34,416 nt of DNA from Bacteroidales bacterium (GTDB taxonomy: Bacteria; Bacteroidota; Bacteroidia; Bacteroidales; VadinHA17), in contig JAOZPG010000007.1 of assembly GCA_029932855.1 (NCBI GenBank), positions 1 through 34,416 on the forward strand, read 5' to 3'. This document shows, piece after piece, positions 23,948 to 32,995 of the stretch (positions are counted from its first letter, which is position 1; each line of letters opens with the position of its first letter). Below the pieces are notes generated by a model, which saw only the letters and a list, made by a program, of their open reading frames with translations, was not told the DNA's origin and ran no database searches. The translations under genes and the position numbers were made by a program.

Positions 23948-26900
23948 TTAGCCTGTTTTATACATATCTAAGGCCCTGATAGCTTTTTTTATCAGGTCGT
24001 AATAAAGAATGACATATGCAAACAGGCTGAACATCCAGATTACAAACAGATTGAACCAGTAAGTATCAATCTCATATTGTCCAAGCCTTTTTACCGGGGC
24101 ATACATATGAGCTCTTCCGATCTTTGAAACAGGAAACTCATATATCGGGTCCATCCTTTGAATAAGCCTGCCGTCATATTCAGTGATCTTCTTCAGGCTA
24201 TTCCTGTTTAATACCAGGTCGGCTATACTTTTATTATGATAATCATTCTGCAGTTTCAGCAATGCCTGCTGTCCACCCACTTCAGTCCTAAGCCTGCGCA
24301 GCAGATAGTCTTTCTCCTGACTTGCTGCATTATACATAGAATTATAGACAAAATCAGCAGTATCAATATATGTCTGAAGGTAATTATTCATTCCCTCATC
24401 AAGCCTGTCAGTAGCCATGCCCTTAACAAAGCCGGGAGGGAACAATCCTGCAGTCTCATCGGCAAGTTCCTCCATCTCTGTTTTTACCATAAGCAGCTTA
24501 TAATTTATAAGCTCAGAATTTCCATCCTGAAGGCTCAGGTTCATTGCTTCATTAAGAATAGCACGCAGTCTTGGCAGGAGGTATGATGTTTTAAACTCAG
24601 CACGACTCATCGCAGCATCCTGATAAAAAAAGTTTTTCTGGAATTTATTATTGCGGAATTGCTCCACGGCAAGAGCCTCAAAAGCCCACCTGGAGATCAT
24701 AAGGTCACCTACAGGTGGAACAGCCTCGGTATGTTTCCTTAATGTCCTAAGATTATTAAATGATACCACGGTGCCACTAAAAAGTATCTGGGGCACAAGT
24801 ATCAGGGGGATAATTATATATATACTGGCCACTGTTTTCAGTGCCGAAGATATATTCAATCCAATTAAATTGGCCATAGATGCCGCCGAAAAAAGCAAAA
24901 ACCAGTATTTAAAAGTCATGCCTTTTATCTCAAGCATAGAATTAGCCATAAGAACGAACATTAGCATTTGTAAGGCAGATATCCCCATAACTATGACAAT
25001 CTTGGAATTGATGTAGGAAAACCTGCTAAGGTTAAGGAATGACTCCCTTTTAAGTATCAGGGCATCTTTGATTATCTCCTCGGCACTAAGTATCATACCC
25101 AAAAAAAGTGAAACTATTACCGCCATAAAAATATATGAGACCATGTTCACATTCATACTAAAAACATATACTTCGGGATCATCGGCCGTACCGGCAAAAT
25201 ACTTTGTGAAGTAAGCAATAACAAAAGCCAGCAGTGGTGCTTCAAGCAATGTGATAAGGATATATTGCCTGTTTTCCATCTTGGCCCTGATATCGCGAAT
25301 AAGAAAGATAAGAAATTGCTTCCATTTTGAAGGAACCCTGAAATTAATGTCAGGCAGTGGCATCTTCTTAACAGGAAAGTCAAGTTTTGATTCAATCTTC
25401 TCCTTATACTTATCATTCCAGTCCCCCGGTCTGAATTTTCTTATATCCGTAAACTTACCATATTCATTAACAAGCTTGGTCTCAACTATCTCTAATATCT
25501 GCTCTGAATTCACATTTCCACATATTTCACACTGGCTCTCATCGGCATTCATAATATCATTTGCCTTCTTAAAATACACCTGTGCATCCAAAGGATCACC
25601 CTGGAATATCACATAACCACCCTTATCCATCACAAGTATCTTATTGAATAACTTGTAAATATTTGAAGAAGGCTGGTGGATATTTACAAATACTATCTTT
25701 CCGCTTACAGCCTGTTTCTTGAGCAACCACATAACAGATTCGGCATCCTGTGAAGACAATCCCGATGTTGGCTCATCCACAAAAAGCACAGAAGGTTCCC
25801 TCAGGAGCTCAAGGCCAATATTAAGCCTCTTCCTCTGGCCACCGCTTATGATCTTTTCCCGGGGGCTTCCTACCTTCAGATGTTTTACATCTCTTAATGA
25901 AAGATCTTTCAATACTTTCGCAACAATCTTTAATATACCCCGTTCGGATACATCCCTAAAGCAAAGTTTTGCATTATAATACAGGTTCTGAAATACTGTA
26001 AGGTCATCTATCAAAAGGTCGTCCTGGGGTATAAATCCTATAATACCCTCAAGCTTTTCAGCCTCCCTGTAAATATCTGTCCCATTAATCAAAATCTCTC
26101 CTTTTCCCGGCCTGATATTCCCATTGAACACATTTAAAAGAGTAGACTTACCTACACCACTACCACCCATAATACCAAGCAGATCACCCGCTTCTGCCAG
26201 TACACTGAATTCCTGTATCCCGTTAATGCTGTTCCTGAATTTATAATCGACAGACTTAGCTACAAAGCTAAGACCTTTGCTTATACTGTCCTGTATAAAC
26301 CTGGATTTCAGGGTATTAAAATAAACAGGCGCTATCTTTGCTCCCCTGATAAAAGAATCATTGTCAAATATCTCTATAATTCCGGGCTTCATCACCATTG
26401 AGTTCTTATGCAGGATATCAGGCCCGTCATATTTTATTATAAAAAAATTGCTGCTCTGAATAAAAAGGGCAGCTAAACGACCCTGCAGGCTCTTCCATAG
26501 CATCTGCTTCTCATCCCCTTCAGTCTTATAGTCTTTACCACTAAGTATCAATAATTTATCCTTACGAACACCCTCTGTCCATGAATCAAGCACCAGGGCT
26601 TTAATATCCTCAAACTCTCCCTTATCAATATTAAAAGCATCCCTGACAACAGTCAGGAATTCAAGTTCCTTCTTACTAATAATACCGTCCTCATTTGCAA
26701 ATTCGATCAGGCGGGCAATTATTCTTACTTTTTCATGCTGAACCAGCAGCTCGTTGTTCCTTTCACAAACAACCAGTGCTTTTACCGATTGTGAAGACCT
26801 TTTTTTTCTGGACTGTTTACCACCCTTTTTTGCAACATCAACCTTATGATCCCTGGCAAGCATTTCATCAAAAGCTGCCATATAGCCATCCACCACCTCG

Positions 26901-27025
26901 GGCCTGCTGCCCCTTGCCAGTACGCTTCTTATAATCTGTCTTGCGCGTACACTTATTTCCCCATGCTCAACATTGGCAATAAGCGAAAGCAGTTGAAGAA
27001 AAGATTGAATTGTGGATTCTTTCAC
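23948..27025 (-). CDS. ABCG-like ABC transporter, TerB-like N-terminus, fused ATPase and permease
   Basis: This 1025-residue single-chain half transporter starts at a GTG; no ATG start lies close to it. Residues ~1-150 form helical TerB-like segments (RLIEFANEDGIISKKELEFL). A nucleotide-binding domain follows: Walker A GGSGVGKST at 287-295, signature SGGQ at 394-397, Walker B LFVDEPTSGL with Asp417-Glu418. This arrangement and NIHQPSSNIYKLF are typical of ABCG/White-type exporters. A linker carries CEIC (Cys499, Cys502). The membrane domain starts near 590 (YILITLLEAPLLAFVIAYF). The segment between the fifth hydrophobic region and the last helix (about 752-989) is unusually long, mostly helical and charged. 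It may be the last gene of the butyrate cluster (54-base gap after buk). The substrate is unknown. Confidence 0.85.
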   Translation of the reverse strand: MKESTIQSFLQLLSLIANVEHGEISVRARQIIRSVLARGSRPEVVDGYMAAFDEMLARDHKVDVAKKGGKQSRKKRSSQSVKALVVCERNNELLVQHEKVRIIARLIEFANEDGIISKKELEFLTVVRDAFNIDKGEFEDIKALVLDSWTEGVRKDKLLILSGKDYKTEGDEKQMLWKSLQGRLAALFIQSSNFFIIKYDGPDILHKNSMVMKPGIIEIFDNDSFIRGAKIAPVYFNTLKSRFIQDSISKGLSFVAKSVDYKFRNSINGIQEFSVLAEAGDLLGIMGGSGVGKSTLLNVFNGNIRPGKGEILINGTDIYREAEKLEGIIGFIPQDDLLIDDLTVFQNLYYNAKLCFRDVSERGILKIVAKVLKDLSLRDVKHLKVGSPREKIISGGQRKRLNIGLELLREPSVLFVDEPTSGLSSQDAESVMWLLKKQAVSGKIVFVNIHQPSSNIYKLFNKILVMDKGGYVIFQGDPLDAQVYFKKANDIMNADESQCEICGNVNSEQILEIVETKLVNEYGKFTDIRKFRPGDWNDKYKEKIESKLDFPVKKMPLPDINFRVPSKWKQFLIFLIRDIRAKMENRQYILITLLEAPLLAFVIAYFTKYFAGTADDPEVYVFSMNVNMVSYIFMAVIVSLFLGMILSAEEIIKDALILKRESFLNLSRFSYINSKIVIVMGISALQMLMFVLMANSMLEIKGMTFKYWFLLFSAASMANLIGLNISSALKTVASIYIIIPLILVPQILFSGTVVSFNNLRTLRKHTEAVPPVGDLMISRWAFEALAVEQFRNNKFQKNFFYQDAAMSRAEFKTSYLLPRLRAILNEAMNLSLQDGNSELINYKLLMVKTEMEELADETAGLFPPGFVKGMATDRLDEGMNNYLQTYIDTADFVYNSMYNAASQEKDYLLRRLRTEVGGQQALLKLQNDYHNKSIADLVLNRNSLKKITEYDGRLIQRMDPIYEFPVSKIGRAHMYAPVKRLGQYEIDTYWFNLFVIWMFSLFAYVILYYDLIKKAIRALDMYKTG

Positions 27026-27079
27026 CCTCGAGGATTTAAACTTTCATGCAAGCTCCTGTGTTGTCCTGCAGTATATATA

Positions 27080-28174
27080 TCAATAAATTTTATTCTCCAA
27101 TGCCCCCTTTTGCATCATAAAACCATTCCATGCCAATGCATCCAGGTCATCATCTCCGGGGTATATATGAATGTTTCCCACCTTGGATATCCTTTCAATA
27201 ATACTATCAACAAGTATCTGGCTGTTGGCCATGGCACCAGTAATGATCACCCCGTCAACCTTTTCCTTAAAGGTCATACACATCGATCCCACCGACTTGG
27301 CCACCTGGTAAGCCATAGCATCAAAATAGAACCTGGCCTCCTCATCCTCGTTCTGTATCCTCTTATCAATTTCATAGCCGCTGGGAGTTCCAAGATAAGC
27401 ATACAATCCTCCCTTGCCCCTCACCATCTTCATCATTTCATCTTCGCTGTAGTCACCACTGTAACACATTCTTATAAGATCACCTACAGGGAGGGATCCA
27501 CTGAAAACCGGAGAGAAAGGTCCGTCACCGTCAAAGCCCTGTGTTGCGTCAATGACCTTTCCCTTGTAATGAATGCCAATTGTTATGGCACGACCAAGGG
27601 TAACAACAATAAGTCTCATATCTTCATAATTAAGACCCAGCGAAGCGGCATGTTTTCTTGCAACATATTTTTGATTCAGGGCATGAAAGATAGATTTCCT
27701 TTTAAAAAGGGGATGCCCGGCAACCCTTGCCAGCTCGTTAAACTCATCAACAACCACAGGATTTGCAATATAAGCCTTTGCATTTTTCAGCTGGCCTGCA
27801 ATATCTCTTGCAAGCAAACCTCCAAGATTAACAATATCCTCCCCCAGCACAGAGTTTTCCAGGTCGTGCTTCATCTTATCATTAACCTCGTACACCCCCG
27901 ACTCAACAGGCTTAATCAATCCACCCCTACCCATAATTATCTCTAAACTATCAAGATCTATTTCATTATCTCTCAGTGCATCCAGTATTTTTTCAGAACG
28001 ATAAGACCTTTGTTGATTCAGGTTCTTAAAATTCTTAAGGTCATCATTACTATGATTGATCCTTTTTAAAAAGATTGCCTTTCCCAGCCTGAACACACCC
28101 ACCTGTGTATATTCATCCCTGGGATTAATAGCCAGCAATAAAATATTTGCAAGATTTATGGCCTTGGGGTCCAT
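27080..28174 (-). CDS. buk: Butyrate kinase (or branched-chain fatty-acid kinase)
   Basis: This 364-residue cytoplasmic enzyme of the acetate/propionate/butyrate kinase (ASKHA) superfamily catalyses butyryl phosphate + ADP = butyrate + ATP, and isobutyrate kinases belong to the same branch. Recognisable blocks are LLAINPRDEYTQVGVF near the start, the glycine-rich IMGRGGLIKPVESGVYEVND at about 80-99, LGGLLARDIA, the conserved NPVVVDEFNELARVAGHPLF, IVVTLGRAITIGIHYKGKVIDATQGFDGDGPFSP and the C-terminal VDGVIITGAMANSQ. The length is normal for the family. It lies 103 bases downstream of icmF, suggesting the substrate pool is (iso)butyryl phosphate. The phosphotransbutyrylase partner is not in this window. 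The family is certain; preference for butyrate versus isobutyrate is not. Confidence 0.93.
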   Translation of the reverse strand: MDPKAINLANILLLAINPRDEYTQVGVFRLGKAIFLKRINHSNDDLKNFKNLNQQRSYRSEKILDALRDNEIDLDSLEIIMGRGGLIKPVESGVYEVNDKMKHDLENSVLGEDIVNLGGLLARDIAGQLKNAKAYIANPVVVDEFNELARVAGHPLFKRKSIFHALNQKYVARKHAASLGLNYEDMRLIVVTLGRAITIGIHYKGKVIDATQGFDGDGPFSPVFSGSLPVGDLIRMCYSGDYSEDEMMKMVRGKGGLYAYLGTPSGYEIDKRIQNEDEEARFYFDAMAYQVAKSVGSMCMTFKEKVDGVIITGAMANSQILVDSIIERISKVGNIHIYPGDDDLDALAWNGFMMQKGALENKIY

Positions 28175-28221
28175 GATAATAGCTTTATATTTTTATTAAA
28201 AAAGTGTTTAACTGCTTAAGT

Positions 28222-28252
28222 GCGATCTTATAAATGCTTTATATCCGATCGC
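28222..28252. other. Intercistronic dyad between icmF and buk
   Basis: Two nested pairs of arms occur: GCGATC...GATCGC (outer) and TATAAA-TGC-TTTATA (inner). They form a potential 12-base-pair hairpin with small internal bulges (T and TCC). No T-tract follows on the minus strand, so it is not a standard terminator. It may be an mRNA processing or stabilising element, or a protein-binding site that sets buk expression relative to icmF. Confidence 0.45.
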
Positions 28253-28277
28253 CTTATTCTTTAATTGTGCTTCGAAT

Positions 28278-31200
28278 TTACATATTTCTCCTGTATTGTC
28301 CCCCTACTTCATATAATGCCTGTGTAATTTTTCCCAGTGAGCAGTATTTTGTCACTTCCATCAGGCTCTCAAAAATATTTCCTCCCCCGGTAGCTGTTTT
28401 TTTCAGATCGGCCAGCAGTTTCTCACTTTTCTCCGGGAAAGCTTTATACAGCTTCCTGATCATACTTACCTGGAAATCCTTTTCTGCTTTTGTTGCCCTT
28501 ATCACCTCATTGGGGACTATTGTCGGGGAGCCATCCGGGGAAAGGAAAGTGTTCACACCCATCAGGGGCAGGGATCCATCATTTTTCTTTTCTTCATAAT
28601 ACAGAGACTCTGATTGTATCTGGCTTCTCTGGTACATTGTCTCCATGGCCCCCAGCACCCCTCCCCTTTCAGTTATCCTGTCAAACTCCATCAGCACAGC
28701 TTCCTCAACAAGCTCTGTAAGCTCCTCAATAATAAAAGAGCCCTGCAGGGGATTTTGGTTCACAGCCAGTCCCAGCTCATGATTTATTATCATCTGTATG
28801 GCCATGGCTCTTCTTACCGATTCCTCAGTAGGAGTTGTAATTGCTTCATCATAGGCATTTGTGTGCAATGAATTACAATTATCATAAACAGCACTCAGGG
28901 CCTGCAGGGTGGTTCTTATATCATTAAACTCAATCTCCTGAGCATGTAATGAGCGGCCCGAGGTCTGAATATGATACTTCAGCTTTTGTGATCTTTCATT
29001 GGCTCCATAGCGATATTTCATTGCTTTTGCCCATATTATGCGTGCCACCCGCCCAATAACCGTATATTCCGGATCAAGTCCGTTGGAGAAAAAGAAAGAA
29101 AAGTTAGGAGCGAAATCATCTATCTTCATCCCCCTGGAAAGATAATACTCTACATAGGTAAAACCATTCGACAGTGTAAGAGCAAGCTGGGTAACAGGAT
29201 TGGCCCCTGCTTCAGCAATATGGTATCCCGAAATAGAGACCGAATAAAAATTTCTGACTTTATTCCTGGAAAAATATTCCTGCACATCGCCCATAAGCTT
29301 AATGGCAAAGTCGGTTGAAAATATACATGTGTTCTGTGCCTGGTCTTCTTTAAGAATATCTGCCTGTATCGTTCCCCTCACCTTCTGTATGGTTTCCTCT
29401 TTTATCCTGTTGTAAACATCCTGTGGCAACAGCCTGTCGCCTGTCACACCCAGCAGCATCAGTCCCAGGCCATCATTCCCGGCAGGCAGTTCGCCCCTGT
29501 ATTGTGGCACAGATAGTCCCTGCTTTTTATATAGATCCTGTATTTTTGACCTTATCTCTTTTTCAAGACCCTTTTCCTTAATATAAAGCTCACATTGCTG
29601 GTCAATGGCAGCATTCATAAAAAAGCCCACCATTATTGGTGCCGGTCCGTTGATTGTCATAGATACCGATGTTGAGGGATCTGTAAGCTTAAAGCCCGAA
29701 TACAGCTTTTTTGCATCATCAAGGCATGCTATAGACACCCCCGCATTACCTATTTTCCCAAATATATCGGGACGGGTTTCAGGATCAGCCCCATAGAGTG
29801 TTACAGAGTCGAATGCCGTTGACAGCCTGTGTGCTTTCAGTCCGTATGACAGGTAATGAAAGCGCTTGTTTGTACGCTCAGGACCACCTTCACCGGCAAA
29901 CATCCTGGTAGGATCTTCATGTTCACGCTTAAAGGGGAACACCCCTGCTGCAAAGGGAAACTCCCCGGGAAAGTTCTCCCTGAGACTCCATGACAGAATA
30001 TCGCCCCATGATTTAAATTTAGGTGTTGATATCTTAGGTATTTTCTGGTGCGACAGGCTTTCAGAAAATATCTCCACTTCAATATCCCTGCCCCTCACCT
30101 GGTAAGTGAAGCTCTTCTTTTTATAAGCCCTCAGCCTGGAATCCCATTTCTTTATTATCTCAATATTTGAAGTATCCAGACTTTTCTCAAGTTTCCTGTA
30201 TTCCTCTTTCAGGATATCAGACACTTTCCTGCCACCGGCTTCAACAGTACTGCTACCGCCGTCTTCCAGGAGCCTGATGCTTTGCTTAAGGCCATATAAT
30301 TTATCAGCAATATCAGCCTGCTCGCGAGTCCGCCTGTTATAATCCCTGACTGCCTGTGAAATATCTGAAAGATAACGTACCCTATCACCGGGAATGATCT
30401 TAAAGTTTTGGGACATCGCTCTTCCTTCCGTAGCTATCCCCTCTCTCTTCGCTTTAAATAGTTGTCCTGATTTTTCTTCAACTCTCTTTATAAGTGCCCT
30501 GAAAAGTTCATCAACCCCTGCATCCCTGAAGTTAGATGCAATTGTAGCCCAAACAGGCATCTCACGGGAATCTTTATCAAAGAGCTCATGGTTCCTCTGA
30601 TATTGTTTCTTCACATCCCTCAGTGCATCTTTGGCTCCCCTTTTATCTGATTTGTTAATAACCACCATATCGGCAAAGTCAAGCATATCTATTTTCTCCA
30701 GCTGTGTAGCCGATCCGTATTCAGGAGTCATTACATATATCGAAATATCACTATGATCAACTATCTGGGTATCCGATTGTCCTATGCCCGAAGTCTCCAG
30801 TATTATCAGGTCAAAACCACTTGATTTAATAATACACAGTATATCCTGTATTGAGCTTGAAAGAGACAGCTTGGACTGACGTGTTGCCACCGACCTCATA
30901 TAAATATTAGGAGCATAGACAGAGTTCATCCTTATCCTGTCACCCAGCAAGGCTCCCCCTGTTCTTTTCTTTGTCGGGTCAACCGACAATATTGCAAGAG
31001 AATTATCGGGATAAATACTTTTAAACCTGAGTACCAGTTCGTCCAGCAGGGATGATTTGCCAGCACCCCCGGTACCGGTAAGACCGAGAACAATGGATCT
31101 TGTCCCCTCACAGTTATCATTAAGATTTTTTACAAATCCGCCTATCTCAGGGACCTTATTATCAACCATGCTGATAAGCCTCGAGATAATATGGGCATTG

Positions 31201-31676
31201 CCGGGATTCAGCTCAGCTTTATTTAGCAACTGTTTATTCTTCAGGGAAAAATCCGATCTTTTAATAAGGTCGTTTATCATTCCCTGTAACCCAAGTTTCC
31301 TTCCTTCATCGGGCGAATATATTTTTTCTATACCATATGCCTCAAGCTCTGCCTGCTCATCAGGTAATATCACTCCCCCTCCTCCTCCGAATATTTTAAT
31401 ATGTGCATATCCCCTCTCCTTCAGCAAGTCATACATATACTTAAAAAACTCAATATGTCCTCCCTGGTATGAAGTCAGAGCAATGGCCTGCACATCCTCC
31501 TGTATGGCTGTTTCTACAATCTCTGTTACCGACCTGTTATGACCAAGGTGAATGACCTCAACACCATTGGCCTGAATAATACGGCGCATAATATTAATAG
31601 CAGCATCATGACCGTCGAACAATGATGTAGCGGTAACTATGCGAATATGATTCTTTGGTTTATATCTGTCTGCCAT
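28278..31676 (-). CDS. icmF: Fused isobutyryl-CoA mutase with G-protein chaperone domain (IcmF)
   Basis: This 1132-residue adenosylcobalamin enzyme interconverts isobutyryl-CoA and butyryl-CoA in the cytoplasm. The domain order is that of IcmF. The B12-binding domain (about 1-135) has DGHDAA with cobalt-ligand His23. The MeaI-like G domain (about 190-420) has P-loop GTGGAGKS at 201-208, ETSGIGQSD and NKSD. The mutase barrel (about 540-1110) follows. The residues that separate isobutyryl- from methylmalonyl-CoA mutases can be read: Phe593 in TRMFAGEG and Gln781 in QAQNTCIF, corresponding to Phe80/Gln198 of Streptomyces IcmA and to Tyr89/Arg207 of methylmalonyl-CoA mutase. A ~65-residue segment is inserted before [11 protein letters not shown]. 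Neighbours are acyl-CoA and hydroxyacyl-CoA dehydrogenases and butyrate kinase. Assignment is confident. Confidence 0.95.
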   Translation of the reverse strand: MADRYKPKNHIRIVTATSLFDGHDAAINIMRRIIQANGVEVIHLGHNRSVTEIVETAIQEDVQAIALTSYQGGHIEFFKYMYDLLKERGYAHIKIFGGGGGVILPDEQAELEAYGIEKIYSPDEGRKLGLQGMINDLIKRSDFSLKNKQLLNKAELNPGNAHIISRLISMVDNKVPEIGGFVKNLNDNCEGTRSIVLGLTGTGGAGKSSLLDELVLRFKSIYPDNSLAILSVDPTKKRTGGALLGDRIRMNSVYAPNIYMRSVATRQSKLSLSSSIQDILCIIKSSGFDLIILETSGIGQSDTQIVDHSDISIYVMTPEYGSATQLEKIDMLDFADMVVINKSDKRGAKDALRDVKKQYQRNHELFDKDSREMPVWATIASNFRDAGVDELFRALIKRVEEKSGQLFKAKREGIATEGRAMSQNFKIIPGDRVRYLSDISQAVRDYNRRTREQADIADKLYGLKQSIRLLEDGGSSTVEAGGRKVSDILKEEYRKLEKSLDTSNIEIIKKWDSRLRAYKKKSFTYQVRGRDIEVEIFSESLSHQKIPKISTPKFKSWGDILSWSLRENFPGEFPFAAGVFPFKREHEDPTRMFAGEGGPERTNKRFHYLSYGLKAHRLSTAFDSVTLYGADPETRPDIFGKIGNAGVSIACLDDAKKLYSGFKLTDPSTSVSMTINGPAPIMVGFFMNAAIDQQCELYIKEKGLEKEIRSKIQDLYKKQGLSVPQYRGELPAGNDGLGLMLLGVTGDRLLPQDVYNRIKEETIQKVRGTIQADILKEDQAQNTCIFSTDFAIKLMGDVQEYFSRNKVRNFYSVSISGYHIAEAGANPVTQLALTLSNGFTYVEYYLSRGMKIDDFAPNFSFFFSNGLDPEYTVIGRVARIIWAKAMKYRYGANERSQKLKYHIQTSGRSLHAQEIEFNDIRTTLQALSAVYDNCNSLHTNAYDEAITTPTEESVRRAMAIQMIINHELGLAVNQNPLQGSFIIEELTELVEEAVLMEFDRITERGGVLGAMETMYQRSQIQSESLYYEEKKNDGSLPLMGVNTFLSPDGSPTIVPNEVIRATKAEKDFQVSMIRKLYKAFPEKSEKLLADLKKTATGGGNIFESLMEVTKYCSLGKITQALYEVGGQYRRNM

Positions 31677-31770
31677 ATATCAATCATTAATGATCTTTAT
31701 AAATTCCCCATCCTTTAATGTCACTTGTTTCATTCATATAAAGACAAGGTTTCTTAAATTATCCTTTTAT

Positions 31771-31802
31771 AAATAAATTATCTTTTCGCAAATAATTTAT
31801 TT
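31771..31802. other. AT-rich hairpin at the acyl-CoA dehydrogenase stop codon
   Basis: AAATAAATTA (31771-31780) and TAATTTATTT (31793-31802) are perfect 10-base arms separated by 12 bases. The right arm includes the stop codon of the acyl-CoA dehydrogenase gene (31797-31799). On the minus strand no U-tract follows, so it may act as a weak terminator or 3'-end stabiliser within the 120-base gap before icmF. All pairs are A-T, so the predicted stability is low. Confidence 0.35.
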
Positions 31803-32942
31803 TTCTCTGAAAATACTTCTTGAAATAACAATTTTTTGTATTTCCGAGGTACCCTCATATATCTGTGTAAGCTTTGCTTCTCTCATGAGGCGTTCTACCT
31901 GATACTCACGAACATAACCATAACCCCCGAATATCTGAACGGCCTCTGTAGTAACCCACATCGCAGCATCGGCAGCATATCGCTTTGCCATGGCACTTGC
32001 CATTCCAAAAGGCTTACCCTGGTCTTTCAGCCAGGCTGCCTTCAGGCACAGGTTACGTGAGTTCTCAACCTTTACAGCCATATCGGCTATCTTAAATGCT
32101 ATAACCTGGTGGTTGGCTATCTCTGTACCAAAGGCTTTTCTTTCCTTGGCATAGATGACAGATCTTTCCATGGCACCTGCAGCTATCCCCAGGGCCTGGG
32201 CAGCTATCCCCAGCCTTCCTCCGTCAAGTATTTTCATGGCTATCTTAAATCCCATACCCTCATCCCCCAGCCTGTTGTCCTTATGCACCTTCACATCGGT
32301 AAACATCACCGAATGAGTATCGGAACTCCTCATGCCCATCTTTTCCTCATGTGGTCCGATGCTAATTCCGGGAAGATCTTTATCAATAATAAAAGCATTA
32401 ATCCCCTTGTGCCTGAGCTCGGGATTGGTCTGGGCTATCACCAGGTATATCGAAGCTGAGTTACCATTGGTGATCCAGTTCTTTACACCATTGAGAATAT
32501 AGTAATCACCCTCAGGCTTTGCTGTTGTTCTTTGCATTGTTGCATCCGAACCGGCCTCTGGTTCAGATAAAAGAAAAGCACCGAATTTCTCTCCCCTGGC
32601 AGATGGTTTAAGATATTTCTCCTTTTGCTCTTCGGTGCCATAATGTTCAAGGGCCCAGTTTACCAGCGAATTGTTCACGGATATCACCACCCCTACGGAT
32701 GCATCCACCTTGGATATTTCTTCCATAGCCAGCACATAGGATACAGTATCCATACCTCCCCCGTCATACTTCGGGTCTGTCGTCATCCCCATAAATCCCA
32801 ACTCAGCCAGGTTTTTAATATGTTGAGTCGGGAATTCTGCTTTCTCATCCCTTTCCAATACATCCTGTGACAGTTCCCTTGTAGCATAGTCCCTGGCGGC
32901 CTGCCGGATCATCTCCTGTTCTTCAGTAAATTCAAAATTCAT
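31797..32942 (-). CDS. Short-chain acyl-CoA dehydrogenase (butyryl-CoA type)
   Basis: This 381-residue FAD enzyme oxidises acyl-CoA to 2-enoyl-CoA, or runs in reverse with an electron-transfer flavoprotein. Family features in order: N-terminal helical FTEEQEMIRQAARDYA; LSEPEAGSDA near 127-136 and WITNG near 155-159 of the flavin site; ERKAFGT near 270; and QIFGGYGYVREYQVERLMREAK. The catalytic base is Glu363 in QIYEGTSE, in the position used by butyryl-/short-chain enzymes rather than isovaleryl-type ones. Length is normal. It lies between the hydroxyacyl-CoA dehydrogenase (53-base gap) and icmF (120-base gap), so butyryl-CoA or isobutyryl-CoA is the likely substrate. No etfAB genes are nearby. 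The class is certain; chain length is inferred. Confidence 0.92.
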   Translation of the reverse strand: MNFEFTEEQEMIRQAARDYATRELSQDVLERDEKAEFPTQHIKNLAELGFMGMTTDPKYDGGGMDTVSYVLAMEEISKVDASVGVVISVNNSLVNWALEHYGTEEQKEKYLKPSARGEKFGAFLLSEPEAGSDATMQRTTAKPEGDYYILNGVKNWITNGNSASIYLVIAQTNPELRHKGINAFIIDKDLPGISIGPHEEKMGMRSSDTHSVMFTDVKVHKDNRLGDEGMGFKIAMKILDGGRLGIAAQALGIAAGAMERSVIYAKERKAFGTEIANHQVIAFKIADMAVKVENSRNLCLKAAWLKDQGKPFGMASAMAKRYAADAAMWVTTEAVQIFGGYGYVREYQVERLMREAKLTQIYEGTSEIQKIVISRSIFREK

Positions 32943-32970
32943 AAGATAAAGTTTTAATAATACTTAAAGG

Positions 32971-32988
32971 CTGCGTATATAAGCGCAG
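32971..32988. other. Small hairpin between hydroxyacyl- and acyl-CoA dehydrogenase genes
   Basis: CTGCG and CGCAG arms flank the 8-base loop TATATAAG, in the 53-base intercistronic gap. It is not followed by a T-run on the minus strand, so an RNA stabilising or processing role is possible. The 5-pair stem is short enough to be fortuitous. Confidence 0.25.
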
Positions 32989-32995
32989 AAAAATA

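Noticed and set aside
28278-31676. Methylmalonyl-CoA mutase
   Set aside because: The fused B12-G domain-mutase order and the Phe593/Gln781 pair instead of Tyr/Arg point to isobutyryl-CoA mutase.
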